29,014 nucleotides of DNA, from contig CAAHEL010000054.1 of the NCBI GenBank assembly GCA_900772445.1, positions 1 to 29,014 on the forward strand, written 5' to 3'. The position numbers and the translations under genes are program-made. Positions 14,400-22,123 of this stretch are shown here, one piece after another. Numbering within the stretch: the first letter of the stretch is position 1; every line of letters starts with the position of its first letter. Below the pieces are notes generated by a model. The model was not told the origin of the DNA, did no database searches, and was given only the letters and a program-made list of their open reading frames with translations. The DNA is from Bacilli bacterium. Lineage in GTDB: Bacteria; Bacillota_I; Bacilli_A; RF39; UBA660.

Positions 14400-15665
14400 A
14401 TGAAAAGAAAAAGAAAACTAAAAAAAATACCTAAAATAATAATAATTACCCTTATTATCTTAGTATTATTATTTTTAGGATATAAAACATATAGTAAACA
14501 CTTAAATAATAATCCAAAAGAACCAAATAACCAACAAAAAGAACCAACTGAACCAGTTGAAAAACACTATGAAGCATCATTAATTGCCGTCGGTGATAAC
14601 CTAATCCATTCCTCACTATATAGAGATGCAAATAGACACGCCGGAGGTAATGGTTATGGAACTGATGCCTTTGATTTTAAACCAATGCTAACTTATATTA
14701 AAGAAATAGTAAAAAACTATGACATTGGATATTATAATCAAGAAACAATTCTAGGAGGAACAGAACTAGGATTATCAGATTACCCTGTATTTAATTCACC
14801 ATATGAAGCAGGAGACGCAATGTTAGATGCTGGTTTTAATCTAGTATCACTTGCTACAAATCATACCGTAGACCGTGGTAAAAGTGCCGTTGAGAATTCT
14901 TGCAAATATTGGAATTCTAAAAAAGATATCTTAACCGCAGGAAGTTATTGTTCTACTGAAGAAAGAAACGAAATAAAAATTGCTGAAAAAAATAACATAA
15001 CCTACACAATGTTAAATTATACCTATGGTACAAATGGTATGCCCGTTTCTAATGATTACTTAGTAAACATTTGGCCTACTGATACTGATAATATTAATAA
15101 CCCAGAAAAAGATACCAAATATCAAGCATATAAAGAACAAGTAAAAAAAGATATTGAAAGCGTTAGAGATAAAGTAGATGTTCTTATAGTAGCAATGCAC
15201 TGGGGAGTAGAATATACCCATAACCCAACTGAATACGAAAAAGATATGGCAAACTATCTATCATCTCTTGGAGTAGATGTCATAATAGGAACTCATCCTC
15301 ACGTTATTCAACCAGTAACTTGGATTAATAATACTCTAGTAATATATTCATTAGGTAACTTTATATCAGCACAATATCAAAACCAATCAACTTGTACTTA
15401 TTATAAATGTACCGTAGGATTAATGACTAATTTCAAAATAGAAAAAACAGTCAAAGATAATGAAAAAACAATTAAAATTACTAATGTCGAAAACGAATTA
15501 ATATATAATTATTATAATCAGTCAACTTGGCGTGGATTTATCGTAATACCATTTAGTAATCCAGATATTGCTAACTATCTACCAAACTACCAAAAAGTAT
15601 ATGAAACATATAAAGAAGTAGTTCAAAGATTAGATAACAATATGGTTGTCAAAGAACCAGCATAA
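14400..15665 (+). CDS. CapA-family membrane-anchored metallophosphatase-like protein
   Basis: A 421-residue protein with a basic N-terminus, one membrane anchor (about residues 11-27) and a Pro/Glu-rich linker before an extracellular domain. The domain matches the PGA_cap/CapA calcineurin-like fold: AVGDNLIHSSLY near residue 63, YNQETILGG, LATNHTVDRG, VAMHWGVEY and GTHPHVIQPV followed by YSLGNF, all of which carry probable metal ligands. CapA proteins act in poly-gamma-glutamate or other envelope polymer metabolism. There are no capB or capC neighbours, so capsule synthesis is not supported; a role as a surface phosphoesterase is an inference. The gene has its own promoter and terminator. Confidence 0.85.
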   Translation: MKRKRKLKKIPKIIIITLIILVLLFLGYKTYSKHLNNNPKEPNNQQKEPTEPVEKHYEASLIAVGDNLIHSSLYRDANRHAGGNGYGTDAFDFKPMLTYIKEIVKNYDIGYYNQETILGGTELGLSDYPVFNSPYEAGDAMLDAGFNLVSLATNHTVDRGKSAVENSCKYWNSKKDILTAGSYCSTEERNEIKIAEKNNITYTMLNYTYGTNGMPVSNDYLVNIWPTDTDNINNPEKDTKYQAYKEQVKKDIESVRDKVDVLIVAMHWGVEYTHNPTEYEKDMANYLSSLGVDVIIGTHPHVIQPVTWINNTLVIYSLGNFISAQYQNQSTCTYYKCTVGLMTNFKIEKTVKDNEKTIKITNVENELIYNYYNQSTWRGFIVIPFSNPDIANYLPNYQKVYETYKEVVQRLDNNMVVKEPA

Positions 15666-15690
15666 GTATCAATTATTGGTACTTTTTTCT
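15664..15690 (+). terminator. Rho-independent terminator after the CapA-like gene
   Basis: An 8 to 9-bp stem (agtatcaa with ttggtact, one T-G pair) with a 3-nt loop overlaps the end of the stop codon and runs into a long T-rich tract. Confidence 0.85.
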
Positions 15691-15724
15691 TTTTTATGAT
15701 AAAATAATATTAACGGTGATAAAT

Positions 15725-17551
15725 ATGTATTATAAAATAACAAATGGTAGCATAACCCTTGGAGCAAATACTATCCTAGAAAACATTGACTTTACTATCA
15801 AAGATAAAGAAAAAATAGGTATTGTTGGTAGAAATGGAACAGGTAAAACAACCTTGTTAAAAGGCATAACTAAAGAATATACTATCGAAGACGGATATGA
15901 TAAATTACAAATAGAAAGTAGTAATGACTTTAAAATAGGATATATCAAACAAAATAATATTGAAGATCCTAATATAACTATGATAGATTATCTAAAAAAA
16001 TCATATCAAGAACTAATAGATATTGAAAATAAACTATCTAAATTAGAACAACAAATGTCCGAAAACTATAACGAAAAAATATTAACTACCTATAATGACT
16101 TACTATCAGAATATGATTATAAAGGTGGATATAAATATACCAAAGAATTAGAAATTGCCATAAAGAAATTTGGATTTACTGATAAAGATAAAAATAAATT
16201 ACTAAAAGAATTCTCTGGAGGACAAATAACCAAACTATCTCTAATAAAATTATTATTATCAAAACCAGATTTATTAATATTAGATGAACCCACTAATCAT
16301 TTAGATATTAATAGCATTGAATGGTTAGAAGATTACCTAAAAAACTATAACAAAAGCATAATAGTAGTATCTCACGACAGAATGTTTCTAGATAACATAT
16401 GTAATGTCATATATGAAATAGAATATGGAACATTAAAAAGATATCCTGGTAATTATACATATTACTTAAAACAAAAAGAAGAAGATTATCAAAAACAATT
16501 AAAAGATTACTTAAAGCAACAAAAAGAAATAAAAAGACTACAAACAATTGTTGATAGATTTAAATATAAACCAACCAAAGCAAAACTAGCAATGTCAAGA
16601 TTAAAACAAATAGAAAAAATGATTATCATAGATAAACCTAATACTAGTAATACCAAGACTTTTAAAACAACCTTTAAATCAGATATAACAAGCTATAAAG
16701 AAGTATTAAAAGTTAAAAACTTATCAGTAGGTTATGATAAAGAATTATGTAAATTATCATTTAATCTAGATAGGGGAGATAAACTAGGAATAATCGGAGA
16801 TAATGGTATAGGTAAAAGTACCCTAGTAAAAACATTAACCGGAGAAATACCTGCCTTAAGTGGTAAATATATTTTCGGAGATAGAGTTAATATTGGATAC
16901 TTTTCCCAACAATTTGAGAATCTCCAAGAAGAAAATACCATATATGAAGAAATAGATAAAAGTTATCCCAATATGACTCCCAATGAAATAAGAAGTTTAT
17001 TAGGTAGTTTTGAATTTACTGGTGAAGAAGTATTTAAAAAAATAAAAGACTTATCTGGTGGAGAAAAAGTAAGAGTAAGTTTATGTAAAATATTAACATC
17101 AAGACCTAATGTATTAATATTAGATGAACCTACTAATCACTTGGATATCATTAACAAAGACACCATAGAAAAAATGTTAAAAGATTATACTGGAACAATT
17201 ATCGTAGTAAGTCACGATAGATATCTAATTAAAAATGTTTGTAATAAATTATTAGTAATCACTAAAGAAAATACAACTCTCTATAATTATGGATATCAAG
17301 AATATCTAGAAAAGAGTAGTAATACTAACCAAACAAACATTCCTAAAAGCATAAAAAATAATAATAAAGACCAAACAAAATTAGAAAAAGAAATAATATC
17401 TCTTGAAGATAAAGTAAAAAAATTAAATAATGATTTATTAAAAGAAGAAGTATATACTAATATTACTAAATCAACAGAAATACAAAAAGAAATAGAAAAA
17501 CTAACAAAAGAAATAAATATTAAAATAGAAAAATGGGAAAATATGACATAA
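15725..17551 (+). CDS. ABC-F family ATPase, YdiF/Uup-like
   Basis: This 608-residue soluble protein has two ABC cassettes in one chain and no membrane segments. Cassette 1 has VGRNGTGKTTL, FSGGQITKLSL and LLILDEPTNHLDI; cassette 2 has IGDNGIGKSTL, LSGGEKVRVSL and VLILDEPTNHLDI. The linker between them contains VDRFKYKPTKAKLAMSRLKQIE, typical of YdiF-type ABC-F factors that bind the ribosomal E site. The C-terminus is a charged coiled coil (about 540-605). The frame also opens with GTG at 15716, but those bases are the GGTGA ribosome site, so ATG 15725 is preferred. A possible promoter (TTGGTA, 18 nt, TGATAAAAT) overlaps the previous terminator. A translation-factor role is more likely than antibiotic resistance. 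Confidence 0.9.
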   Translation: MYYKITNGSITLGANTILENIDFTIKDKEKIGIVGRNGTGKTTLLKGITKEYTIEDGYDKLQIESSNDFKIGYIKQNNIEDPNITMIDYLKKSYQELIDIENKLSKLEQQMSENYNEKILTTYNDLLSEYDYKGGYKYTKELEIAIKKFGFTDKDKNKLLKEFSGGQITKLSLIKLLLSKPDLLILDEPTNHLDINSIEWLEDYLKNYNKSIIVVSHDRMFLDNICNVIYEIEYGTLKRYPGNYTYYLKQKEEDYQKQLKDYLKQQKEIKRLQTIVDRFKYKPTKAKLAMSRLKQIEKMIIIDKPNTSNTKTFKTTFKSDITSYKEVLKVKNLSVGYDKELCKLSFNLDRGDKLGIIGDNGIGKSTLVKTLTGEIPALSGKYIFGDRVNIGYFSQQFENLQEENTIYEEIDKSYPNMTPNEIRSLLGSFEFTGEEVFKKIKDLSGGEKVRVSLCKILTSRPNVLILDEPTNHLDIINKDTIEKMLKDYTGTIIVVSHDRYLIKNVCNKLLVITKENTTLYNYGYQEYLEKSSNTNQTNIPKSIKNNNKDQTKLEKEIISLEDKVKKLNNDLLKEEVYTNITKSTEIQKEIEKLTKEINIKIEKWENMT

Positions 17552-17553
17552 AA

Positions 17554-17584
17554 AAAAATCGAAGAAATTATCCTCGATTTTTCT
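17554..17584. terminator. Bidirectional terminator between convergent genes
   Basis: AAAAATCGA (17554-17562) pairs with TCGATTTTT (17574-17582) around an 11-nt loop. Its A-run and T-run on either side let it serve both the ABC-F gene on plus and the glycosidase-like gene on minus. Confidence 0.82.
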
Positions 17585-17602
17585 TATTATATCTTTATAA
17601 TT

Positions 17603-18628
17603 TTATGGAATTAATCCCCAACCAGTAACAACATATCTACCATTAGTTGCCTTTGCTTTTGGAGGATTATTAATTAAAGTATTATTAATAATTAATGTTG
17701 AAGAAGTACCACCATCCAGATTAGCAGCATTATATGCGCCATATTTAACTAAAGTATCAACAACATCTTGAAGGGAAGCACCATTAATATAGTTTTCACC
17801 ATCAATTACAAGAAACATCATAACTCCATCTTTTCTTTGAGCTATTGCCACTCTAGGACTTCTTCCCCAAGGGTCTCCAACAATTTCAAGTTGCTTACCA
17901 TTAACAATTAAGAAAGGTCCAAATACAAGTCCATCAGTAATTCCAGCATCAAGTGCTTCCTTACCAGTAGCATTACTCATTAATTTTAATTTACCATCTT
18001 TAGTCATCCCAATAATATTACCAGTCGAAGTATTAATATCACCATCAGACCAAGTAATCTTTCCATTTTCAATTACATATCCATAAGGAATACCAGAACC
18101 ATAACCATAATCAACAAATCCACCACCATTTATACAAACAACACCACCATATCGTTCACACATAGTTATAATTCTTTCTCCTTCATTAGTACCAAGAACT
18201 TCCTTAGAAATAAGTTTAACTTTCTTAGGGTCGTATATTGCTACTAAATAAGCATCAGCATTACCAACCTTTAAATTAATTAATTTATATAAATCATCTT
18301 TGTTATTTCTAGTTAATAATTCCTTTTCATATTCATCTTTAAAAGTAGTCTTAACACTAGTATCAATAACAACATCATCTAAATTAACATCTTCATCAAT
18401 TGGAACAAAATAGTTTTGATTCATAATTTTATTAATTGTTTCTTCACTGTAAAATATATTAGCAAAATATTTATGGTCCATAGTATTCATCGCAGTATTA
18501 ACATATAAATTTCTTAAATAATCCCAAGGACCATAAGTAATTACAAACCCACAAAGTGCTAGAAAATCTAAAATAATAAATACAATTGTCGAAGTTTTAA
18601 TTTTTCTTTTCTTCTTTTCCTTATTCAT
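17603..18628 (-). CDS. Phosphodiester glycosidase (NAGPA-like) domain protein, membrane-anchored
   Basis: This 341-residue protein has a very basic N-terminus, one membrane anchor (about residues 13-33) and an extracellular domain. The second half matches the phosphodiester glycosidase family (NAGPA, DUF2233): VVCINGGGFVDYGYGSGIPYG, FGPFLIVNGK, GRSPRVAIAQRKDG and AANLDGGTSSTLIINN are the usual conserved blocks. Bacterial members cleave sugar-phosphodiester bonds in exopolysaccharide or wall polymers, but the substrate here is unknown. The frame extends to a GTG at 18634; I prefer ATG 18628 because a GGTGAG ribosome site lies 6 nt before it. It overlaps the 3' end of the upstream gene by 8 nt, so the two are probably coupled and work together at the cell surface. 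Confidence 0.85.
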   Translation of the reverse strand: MNKEKKKRKIKTSTIVFIILDFLALCGFVITYGPWDYLRNLYVNTAMNTMDHKYFANIFYSEETINKIMNQNYFVPIDEDVNLDDVVIDTSVKTTFKDEYEKELLTRNNKDDLYKLINLKVGNADAYLVAIYDPKKVKLISKEVLGTNEGERIITMCERYGGVVCINGGGFVDYGYGSGIPYGYVIENGKITWSDGDINTSTGNIIGMTKDGKLKLMSNATGKEALDAGITDGLVFGPFLIVNGKQLEIVGDPWGRSPRVAIAQRKDGVMMFLVIDGENYINGASLQDVVDTLVKYGAYNAANLDGGTSSTLIINNTLINNPPKAKATNGRYVVTGWGLIP

Positions 18629-19952
18629 TTTCACTCACCATCCTTAAAGGGTCATTCTTTGTTCCAGTACCACCACTTAATATATCCTTATTAATAGTAA
18701 TAACAGGAACAATATAAGAACCATTAGAAACCATTTTACTATAAGGCATAGCGTCTTTTTTAATAGTATAAACATAATTATTCTTTTTAGCACTACTAGT
18801 CGAAGTAAAATAATCATCAAGTTCATTATTAAATATTATATCACCAATACTAACTAAAGCAACCTTAGTATTAATCTTTTTATCTAAAGTTTTAGTATAG
18901 TCAAAATCATTTTCTACACCATAATATCCATTAGAGTAATCACTTTCAATAATTTTATCTTTATAACTAAGACTATTCAAATAAGTTTTATTAAGATAAT
19001 ATCCTAAAGTACCATTTTTTGTATCATCAAAATTAGAATTATTATTTGAATACTTATGACTAAATTCCTTACTATCATTCATAATATAATTATCAAGAAC
19101 TAGTTTAACATTATCATCATTAACACTAGTAACTCTCCAAATATCATTATCAAGTTTAACATAACTACCAAATAATCCAAATGAAGTTTCAAATACATAT
19201 GGGTCATCTTTACTACCAGTACCACTAACTAAATTAATATTTTCCTTTAAAGTAATAACTGCCTTAACACCATAAATATCAGTTCCATCATTCTTATCAA
19301 TTTTACCATCAGAGTTTACATACCAAGTTTCATTATCCTTATTTTGATTATATAAATAAAAGTATTCCAAAGTATTAATAAAACCATCTGATGCCCCAGT
19401 ATTAATATAATCATTAATAGATAAAGTAGTTACATAATAATCATTATTAACACTATTACAAGTAATTTCCTTTACATCATCAATAACATCAGTACATAAA
19501 TCATTCTTTTTCAAATAACTAATCTTACTATTTAAATTACTTTCTAGAATACCAGAATAATCACTGTCATTATCATTTAACCATTTATTAACATAAGATT
19601 TAACATACTCAGTATTTTCTCCCATAGCAAGTGAAGTTAAACTATTATTACTAACCAAAGTAACAGCATTATTTTTATCTATTTTAATTGCTCTCCATAA
19701 AATACCAGAATATAAAACATAATTATTTTCTACCTTACCATTCAAATAACTATAATCATTAATAGATTTCAAACTACCTGAACTATTATCTTTCAAAGAT
19801 TTTGCTAAAGTATTTTCTTCGATTACAACCTTTTCCTTATTTGCTAAATAATACTTTACAAATCTACCACCATAAAATAAACAACAAGTCAATAAAAATA
19901 CGAGACTAATCAAATTAAAAACCTTTTGATAACTAAGTTTTTTCTTTTTCAC
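18621..19952 (-). CDS. Membrane-anchored surface protein with a duplicated WR-type domain (DUF6273-like)
   Basis: I do not know a defined function. The 443-residue protein has a basic start, one membrane anchor (about residues 13-34) and an extracellular part made of two repeats. Repeat 1 begins YVLYSGILWRAIKIDKNNAV and ends AVITLKENINLVSGTGSKDDP; repeat 2 begins GSYVKLDNDIWRVTSVNDDNV and ends PVITINKDILSGGTGTKNDP. The pattern of a beta strand plus WR(A/V), then Asn/Ser-rich loops, recalls DUF6273-type surface domains. I chose the GTG at 19952 because GGGTGA lies 5 nt before it; the GTG at 19961 is inside that site. It has a strong promoter and shares a transcript with the glycosidase-like gene. 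Confidence 0.75.
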   Translation of the reverse strand: MKKKKLSYQKVFNLISLVFLLTCCLFYGGRFVKYYLANKEKVVIEENTLAKSLKDNSSGSLKSINDYSYLNGKVENNYVLYSGILWRAIKIDKNNAVTLVSNNSLTSLAMGENTEYVKSYVNKWLNDNDSDYSGILESNLNSKISYLKKNDLCTDVIDDVKEITCNSVNNDYYVTTLSINDYINTGASDGFINTLEYFYLYNQNKDNETWYVNSDGKIDKNDGTDIYGVKAVITLKENINLVSGTGSKDDPYVFETSFGLFGSYVKLDNDIWRVTSVNDDNVKLVLDNYIMNDSKEFSHKYSNNNSNFDDTKNGTLGYYLNKTYLNSLSYKDKIIESDYSNGYYGVENDFDYTKTLDKKINTKVALVSIGDIIFNNELDDYFTSTSSAKKNNYVYTIKKDAMPYSKMVSNGSYIVPVITINKDILSGGTGTKNDPLRMVSENE

Positions 19953-19987
19953 ATATATCACCCTTTACTACAATTACTCTCTATACA

Positions 19988-20016
19988 TTTATACCATATT
20001 TAACACAAAATGTCAA
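19988..20016 (-). promoter_or_regulatory. Near-consensus promoter of the surface-protein operon
   Basis: On the minus strand: perfect TTGACA (complement of 20011-20016), 17-nt spacer, then TATAAA (complement of 19988-19993) with an extended -10 TG. It drives the two-gene surface unit. Confidence 0.88.
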
Positions 20017-20047
20017 AATTAACAAATGAATTTTTAACACAAAAGAA

Positions 20048-20076
20048 TTGACTTTACACTCTTGTTATGTTATATT
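20048..20076 (+). promoter_or_regulatory. Strong plus-strand promoter with no protein gene downstream
   Basis: TTGACT at 20048-20053, a 17-nt spacer and TATATT at 20071-20076, with extended -10 TG at 20068-20069. The predicted start is near 20083. It is divergent from the surface-protein promoter and faces the 3' end of the nuclease-like gene; the only downstream product is the candidate small RNA. Confidence 0.78.
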
Positions 20077-20082
20077 ATCTTT

Positions 20083-20172
20083 AAGAAAAGAAACACGTAC
20101 TTCATTCATTTTAGATGTTTGATTGGGAAATAGCAATTATTTATCAATCGTTGAAGAATGTTTCTTTTTTTT
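20083..20172 (+). ncRNA. Candidate ~90-nt structured small RNA, antisense to the nuclease-like gene's 3' end
   Basis: The promoter at 20048-20076 is followed at once by a sequence that can fold into one closed structure. AAGAAACA (20088-20095) pairs with TGTTTCTT (20159-20166); CTTCA (20100-20104) with TGAAG (20152-20156); GATTG (20121-20125) with CAATC (20145-20149); AAATA (20128-20132) with TATTT (20138-20142). The last arm runs into eight T, so the outer helix is also an intrinsic terminator. It does not match tRNA, SRP, 6S or tmRNA landmarks that I know. It overlaps the last ~36 nt of the convergent minus-strand gene. Alternatively, the hairpin may serve simply as that gene's terminator, but that does not explain the promoter. 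Confidence 0.62.
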
Positions 20173-20835
20173 ATAATCGTTCTTATCAAAAAATATTGTT
20201 TGAGTTCTTAGAGTACCTTTTTGATTAGAAACTATTTCTACAGCAACTATAGTACAACCAAATAGCGTCTTTTTAAATCTTAAACAATTCTGATTTTTAT
20301 TGTATAAAGTATATCTAACAGTATCAAAATTACATATTATTTCTTTTAAATTGTTGATAAAACTAATAATGTCATAAAGTGATATACTGTCTTTTTTTAG
20401 ATGTCTTATTTCTTCTTGATTAATAACTAAATCATATTTTTTCTTTTGATTAAAAATTTCGTTTTTTCTTTCATTACTAATATCTGATATTTCACATAAT
20501 ATTTTTAATATTACCCATTCTGGAATTACACCTAAATATAAATTTTTTCTTGATAAATTGTCCGAAAATGTTTCTTTAATATATTTAATTAATTCATCTT
20601 CAGAATTGATAATAACATTGTTTTTCCCACGTAATATTGCTTCTTTTTCTTTTGGATTGAAATCTAGTAATAAATCATTTCTTCTTTTAATATTATTTAT
20701 TTCATTTATCTCAATAAAGTTTATTTTGTCGGTTAATTCAACTATTACACCATCATAATTTGTAGTGTTTTCCTTTATTAAATAAGTATTTATATCATAA
20801 TCATTAAAATACTCTAATATTAAGTCATCAGTCAT
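20137..20835 (-). CDS. Putative nuclease-toxin domain protein (phage MuF-C/PBECR-like)
   Basis: Recognition is tentative. The 232-residue soluble protein has no signal or membrane segment. The C-terminal half (about 100-220) resembles the phage MuF C-terminal or PBECR (barnase/EndoU/colicin E5/RelE-like) domain: NLYLGVIPE, then an EEIRHL segment, a helical region ending CNFDTVRYT, CLRFKKTLFG, VAVEIVSNQKG and LRTQTIFF. Candidate catalytic residues would be the His of IRHL and the late Thr/Lys positions. The N-terminal 100 residues are unrecognised and acidic. It stands alone with its own promoter and an AGGAGG site. No phage genes adjoin it. The 3' end is overlapped by the antisense small RNA candidate, and the C-terminal tail is Lys-rich. 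Confidence 0.55.
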   Translation of the reverse strand: MTDDLILEYFNDYDINTYLIKENTTNYDGVIVELTDKINFIEINEINNIKRRNDLLLDFNPKEKEAILRGKNNVIINSEDELIKYIKETFSDNLSRKNLYLGVIPEWVILKILCEISDISNERKNEIFNQKKKYDLVINQEEIRHLKKDSISLYDIISFINNLKEIICNFDTVRYTLYNKNQNCLRFKKTLFGCTIVAVEIVSNQKGTLRTQTIFFDKNDYKKKKHSSTIDK

Positions 20836-20862
20836 TTAATCCCTCCTATATCTGTAAACCAT

Positions 20863-20891
20863 ATAATAACATAAAATATATACTATATCAA
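20863..20891 (-). promoter_or_regulatory. Promoter of the nuclease-like gene
   Basis: On the minus strand: TTGATA (complement of 20886-20891), 17-nt spacer, TATTAT (complement of 20863-20868) with extended -10 TG. A TAGGAGGG ribosome site follows just before the ATG at 20835. Confidence 0.75.
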
Positions 20892-21035
20892 TAATAAACC
20901 TGAAATAAAATTATCTTTTTTTTGCCTACCTCCGAAGTCGTAAGAAAACATTTTTTTACTCCAAATAATGAAAAAAAATAACTAATTATCTTTCTTTTTT
21001 TACAAAAATAATGTATACTTAATCTAGGTGATACT
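20892..21035. other. Intergenic region between the nuclease-like gene and prfB
   Basis: Almost pure A/T apart from a GC-richer island near 20931-20947 (GCCTACCTCCGAAGTCG), for which I find no convincing hairpin. It contains ACCTCC, the anti-Shine-Dalgarno core, which may be chance. A TATACT at 21014-21019 could be the prfB -10, but no good -35 is visible. The ribosome site AGGTGA lies at 21025-21031. Confidence 0.5.
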
Positions 21036-22122
21036 ATGGAACTTAAAGAGTTAAAAAATAATTATTTAAAATTAGACGAAGAATTAAAAAATATCTGGAG
21101 GTCACTTTGACATTGATAGTAAAATAATTAAACATAAAGGTTTAATAGATTTAATGAATAAACAAGATTTTTGGAATGATAAAGAAAAAGCAGATGAAAT
21201 AATAAACGAAGCATCAAACTTAAAAAATATCATTGAAAGAACCACTAAATTAAATAATCATATCGAAACAAATATTGAAACATTAGATTTACTTGAAGAA
21301 GATATTGAGTTATCAGAATTATTAGAAAAAGATTTACCTGTCTTATCTAAAGAATTAGAAGAATTACAAACAGAAACCTATTTATCTGGTAAATATGATA
21401 AAAATAACTGTATCCTAGAAATACATTCAGGCGCTGGAGGTACTGAAGCGTGTGACTGGGCCAATATGTTATATAGAATGTATAGTAGATACTTACAAAA
21501 AAATAATTACAACGTAACCGTATTAGATACAAGCTATGGTGAAGAAGTAGGAATAAAAAGCATAACCCTTTTAGTAAAAGGATTAAATGCCTATGGATAC
21601 TTAAAAAACGAAACAGGAATACATAGACTAGTAAGAATAAGTCCATTTGATTCTAATAAACGAAGACACACATCATTTGCTTCAGTCGAAGTAACACCAG
21701 AACTTGATAATAATATCAACATTGAAATATCAGAAAAAGATTTAAAAATAGATGTCTACAGGAGTAGTGGTCCCGGAGGACAAGGAGTAAACACAACAGA
21801 TTCAGCGGTAAGAATAACACACTTACCATCAAAAATAGTAGTTACCTGTCAAAACGAACGAAGTCAAATAAAAAACAAAGAATTAGCATTAAATATTTTA
21901 AAAAGCAAATTATATACCCTTGAATTAGATAAAAAAAATAACGAACTAAATAGTATGAAAGATACAAAATCTATTGGGTGGGGTAATGGAAAAAGAAGTT
22001 ACATAATGTGTCCTTATACACTAGTAAAAGATAACGAAAGTGGATATGAAACAAGTGATGTAAACAAAGTATTAGATGGAGAAATAGATGATTTTATTTA
22101 TCAAGGATTAAGGAGTAGTTAA
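21036..22122 (+). CDS. prfB: Peptide chain release factor 2, with programmed +1 frameshift
   Basis: RF2 releases finished proteins at UGA and UAA. The coding sequence is 21036-21107 joined to 21109-22122, giving 361 residues, the normal length. Codons 1-24 end in CTT, then an in-frame TGA at 21108-21110; ribosomes slip +1 to read GAC. The later ATG at 21154 lies well inside the protein and is not a start. SPF (202-204), the tripeptide that reads UGA, lies in RISPFDSNKRRH, and the peptide-release motif GGQ (247-249) in SGPGGQGVN. AGGTGA precedes ATG 21036. The YitT gene begins 1 nt after the stop. Confidence 0.95.
21097..21111 (+). promoter_or_regulatory. prfB autoregulatory frameshift site
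   Basis: The internal Shine-Dalgarno-like GGAGGT (21097-21102) lies 2 nt before CTT TGA C (21105-21111), the classical arrangement. Low RF2 slows termination at TGA and favours the +1 slip, so RF2 controls its own amount. Confidence 0.95.
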
Positions 22123-22123
22123 A

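Noticed and set aside
14400..15665. Capsule (poly-gamma-glutamate) operon
   Set aside because: Only a CapA-like gene is present, with its own promoter and terminator; there is no capB or capC neighbour.
15716..15724. GTG start of the ABC-F protein (similar cases at 18634, 19961 and 26267)
   Set aside because: In each case the GTG is part of a GGTGA ribosome site; a start codon 5 to 6 nt downstream fits better.
20121..20149. Inner hairpin as SRP RNA domain IV
   Set aside because: The conserved GGAAGGAAGCAG-type apical sequence is missing.
20083..20172. tRNA-like gene, because the outer helix is 7 to 8 bp and the length is near 76-90 nt
   Set aside because: There is no T-loop (GTTCGA-type), no D-loop landmarks and no anticodon arm; the 3' arm ends in a T-run rather than a CCA position.
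21154..22122. Release factor starting at the ATG at 21154, or a 5'-truncated pseudogene
   Set aside because: The upstream zero-frame segment with ribosome site, GGAGGT and CTT TGA C joins perfectly to give full-length RF2.
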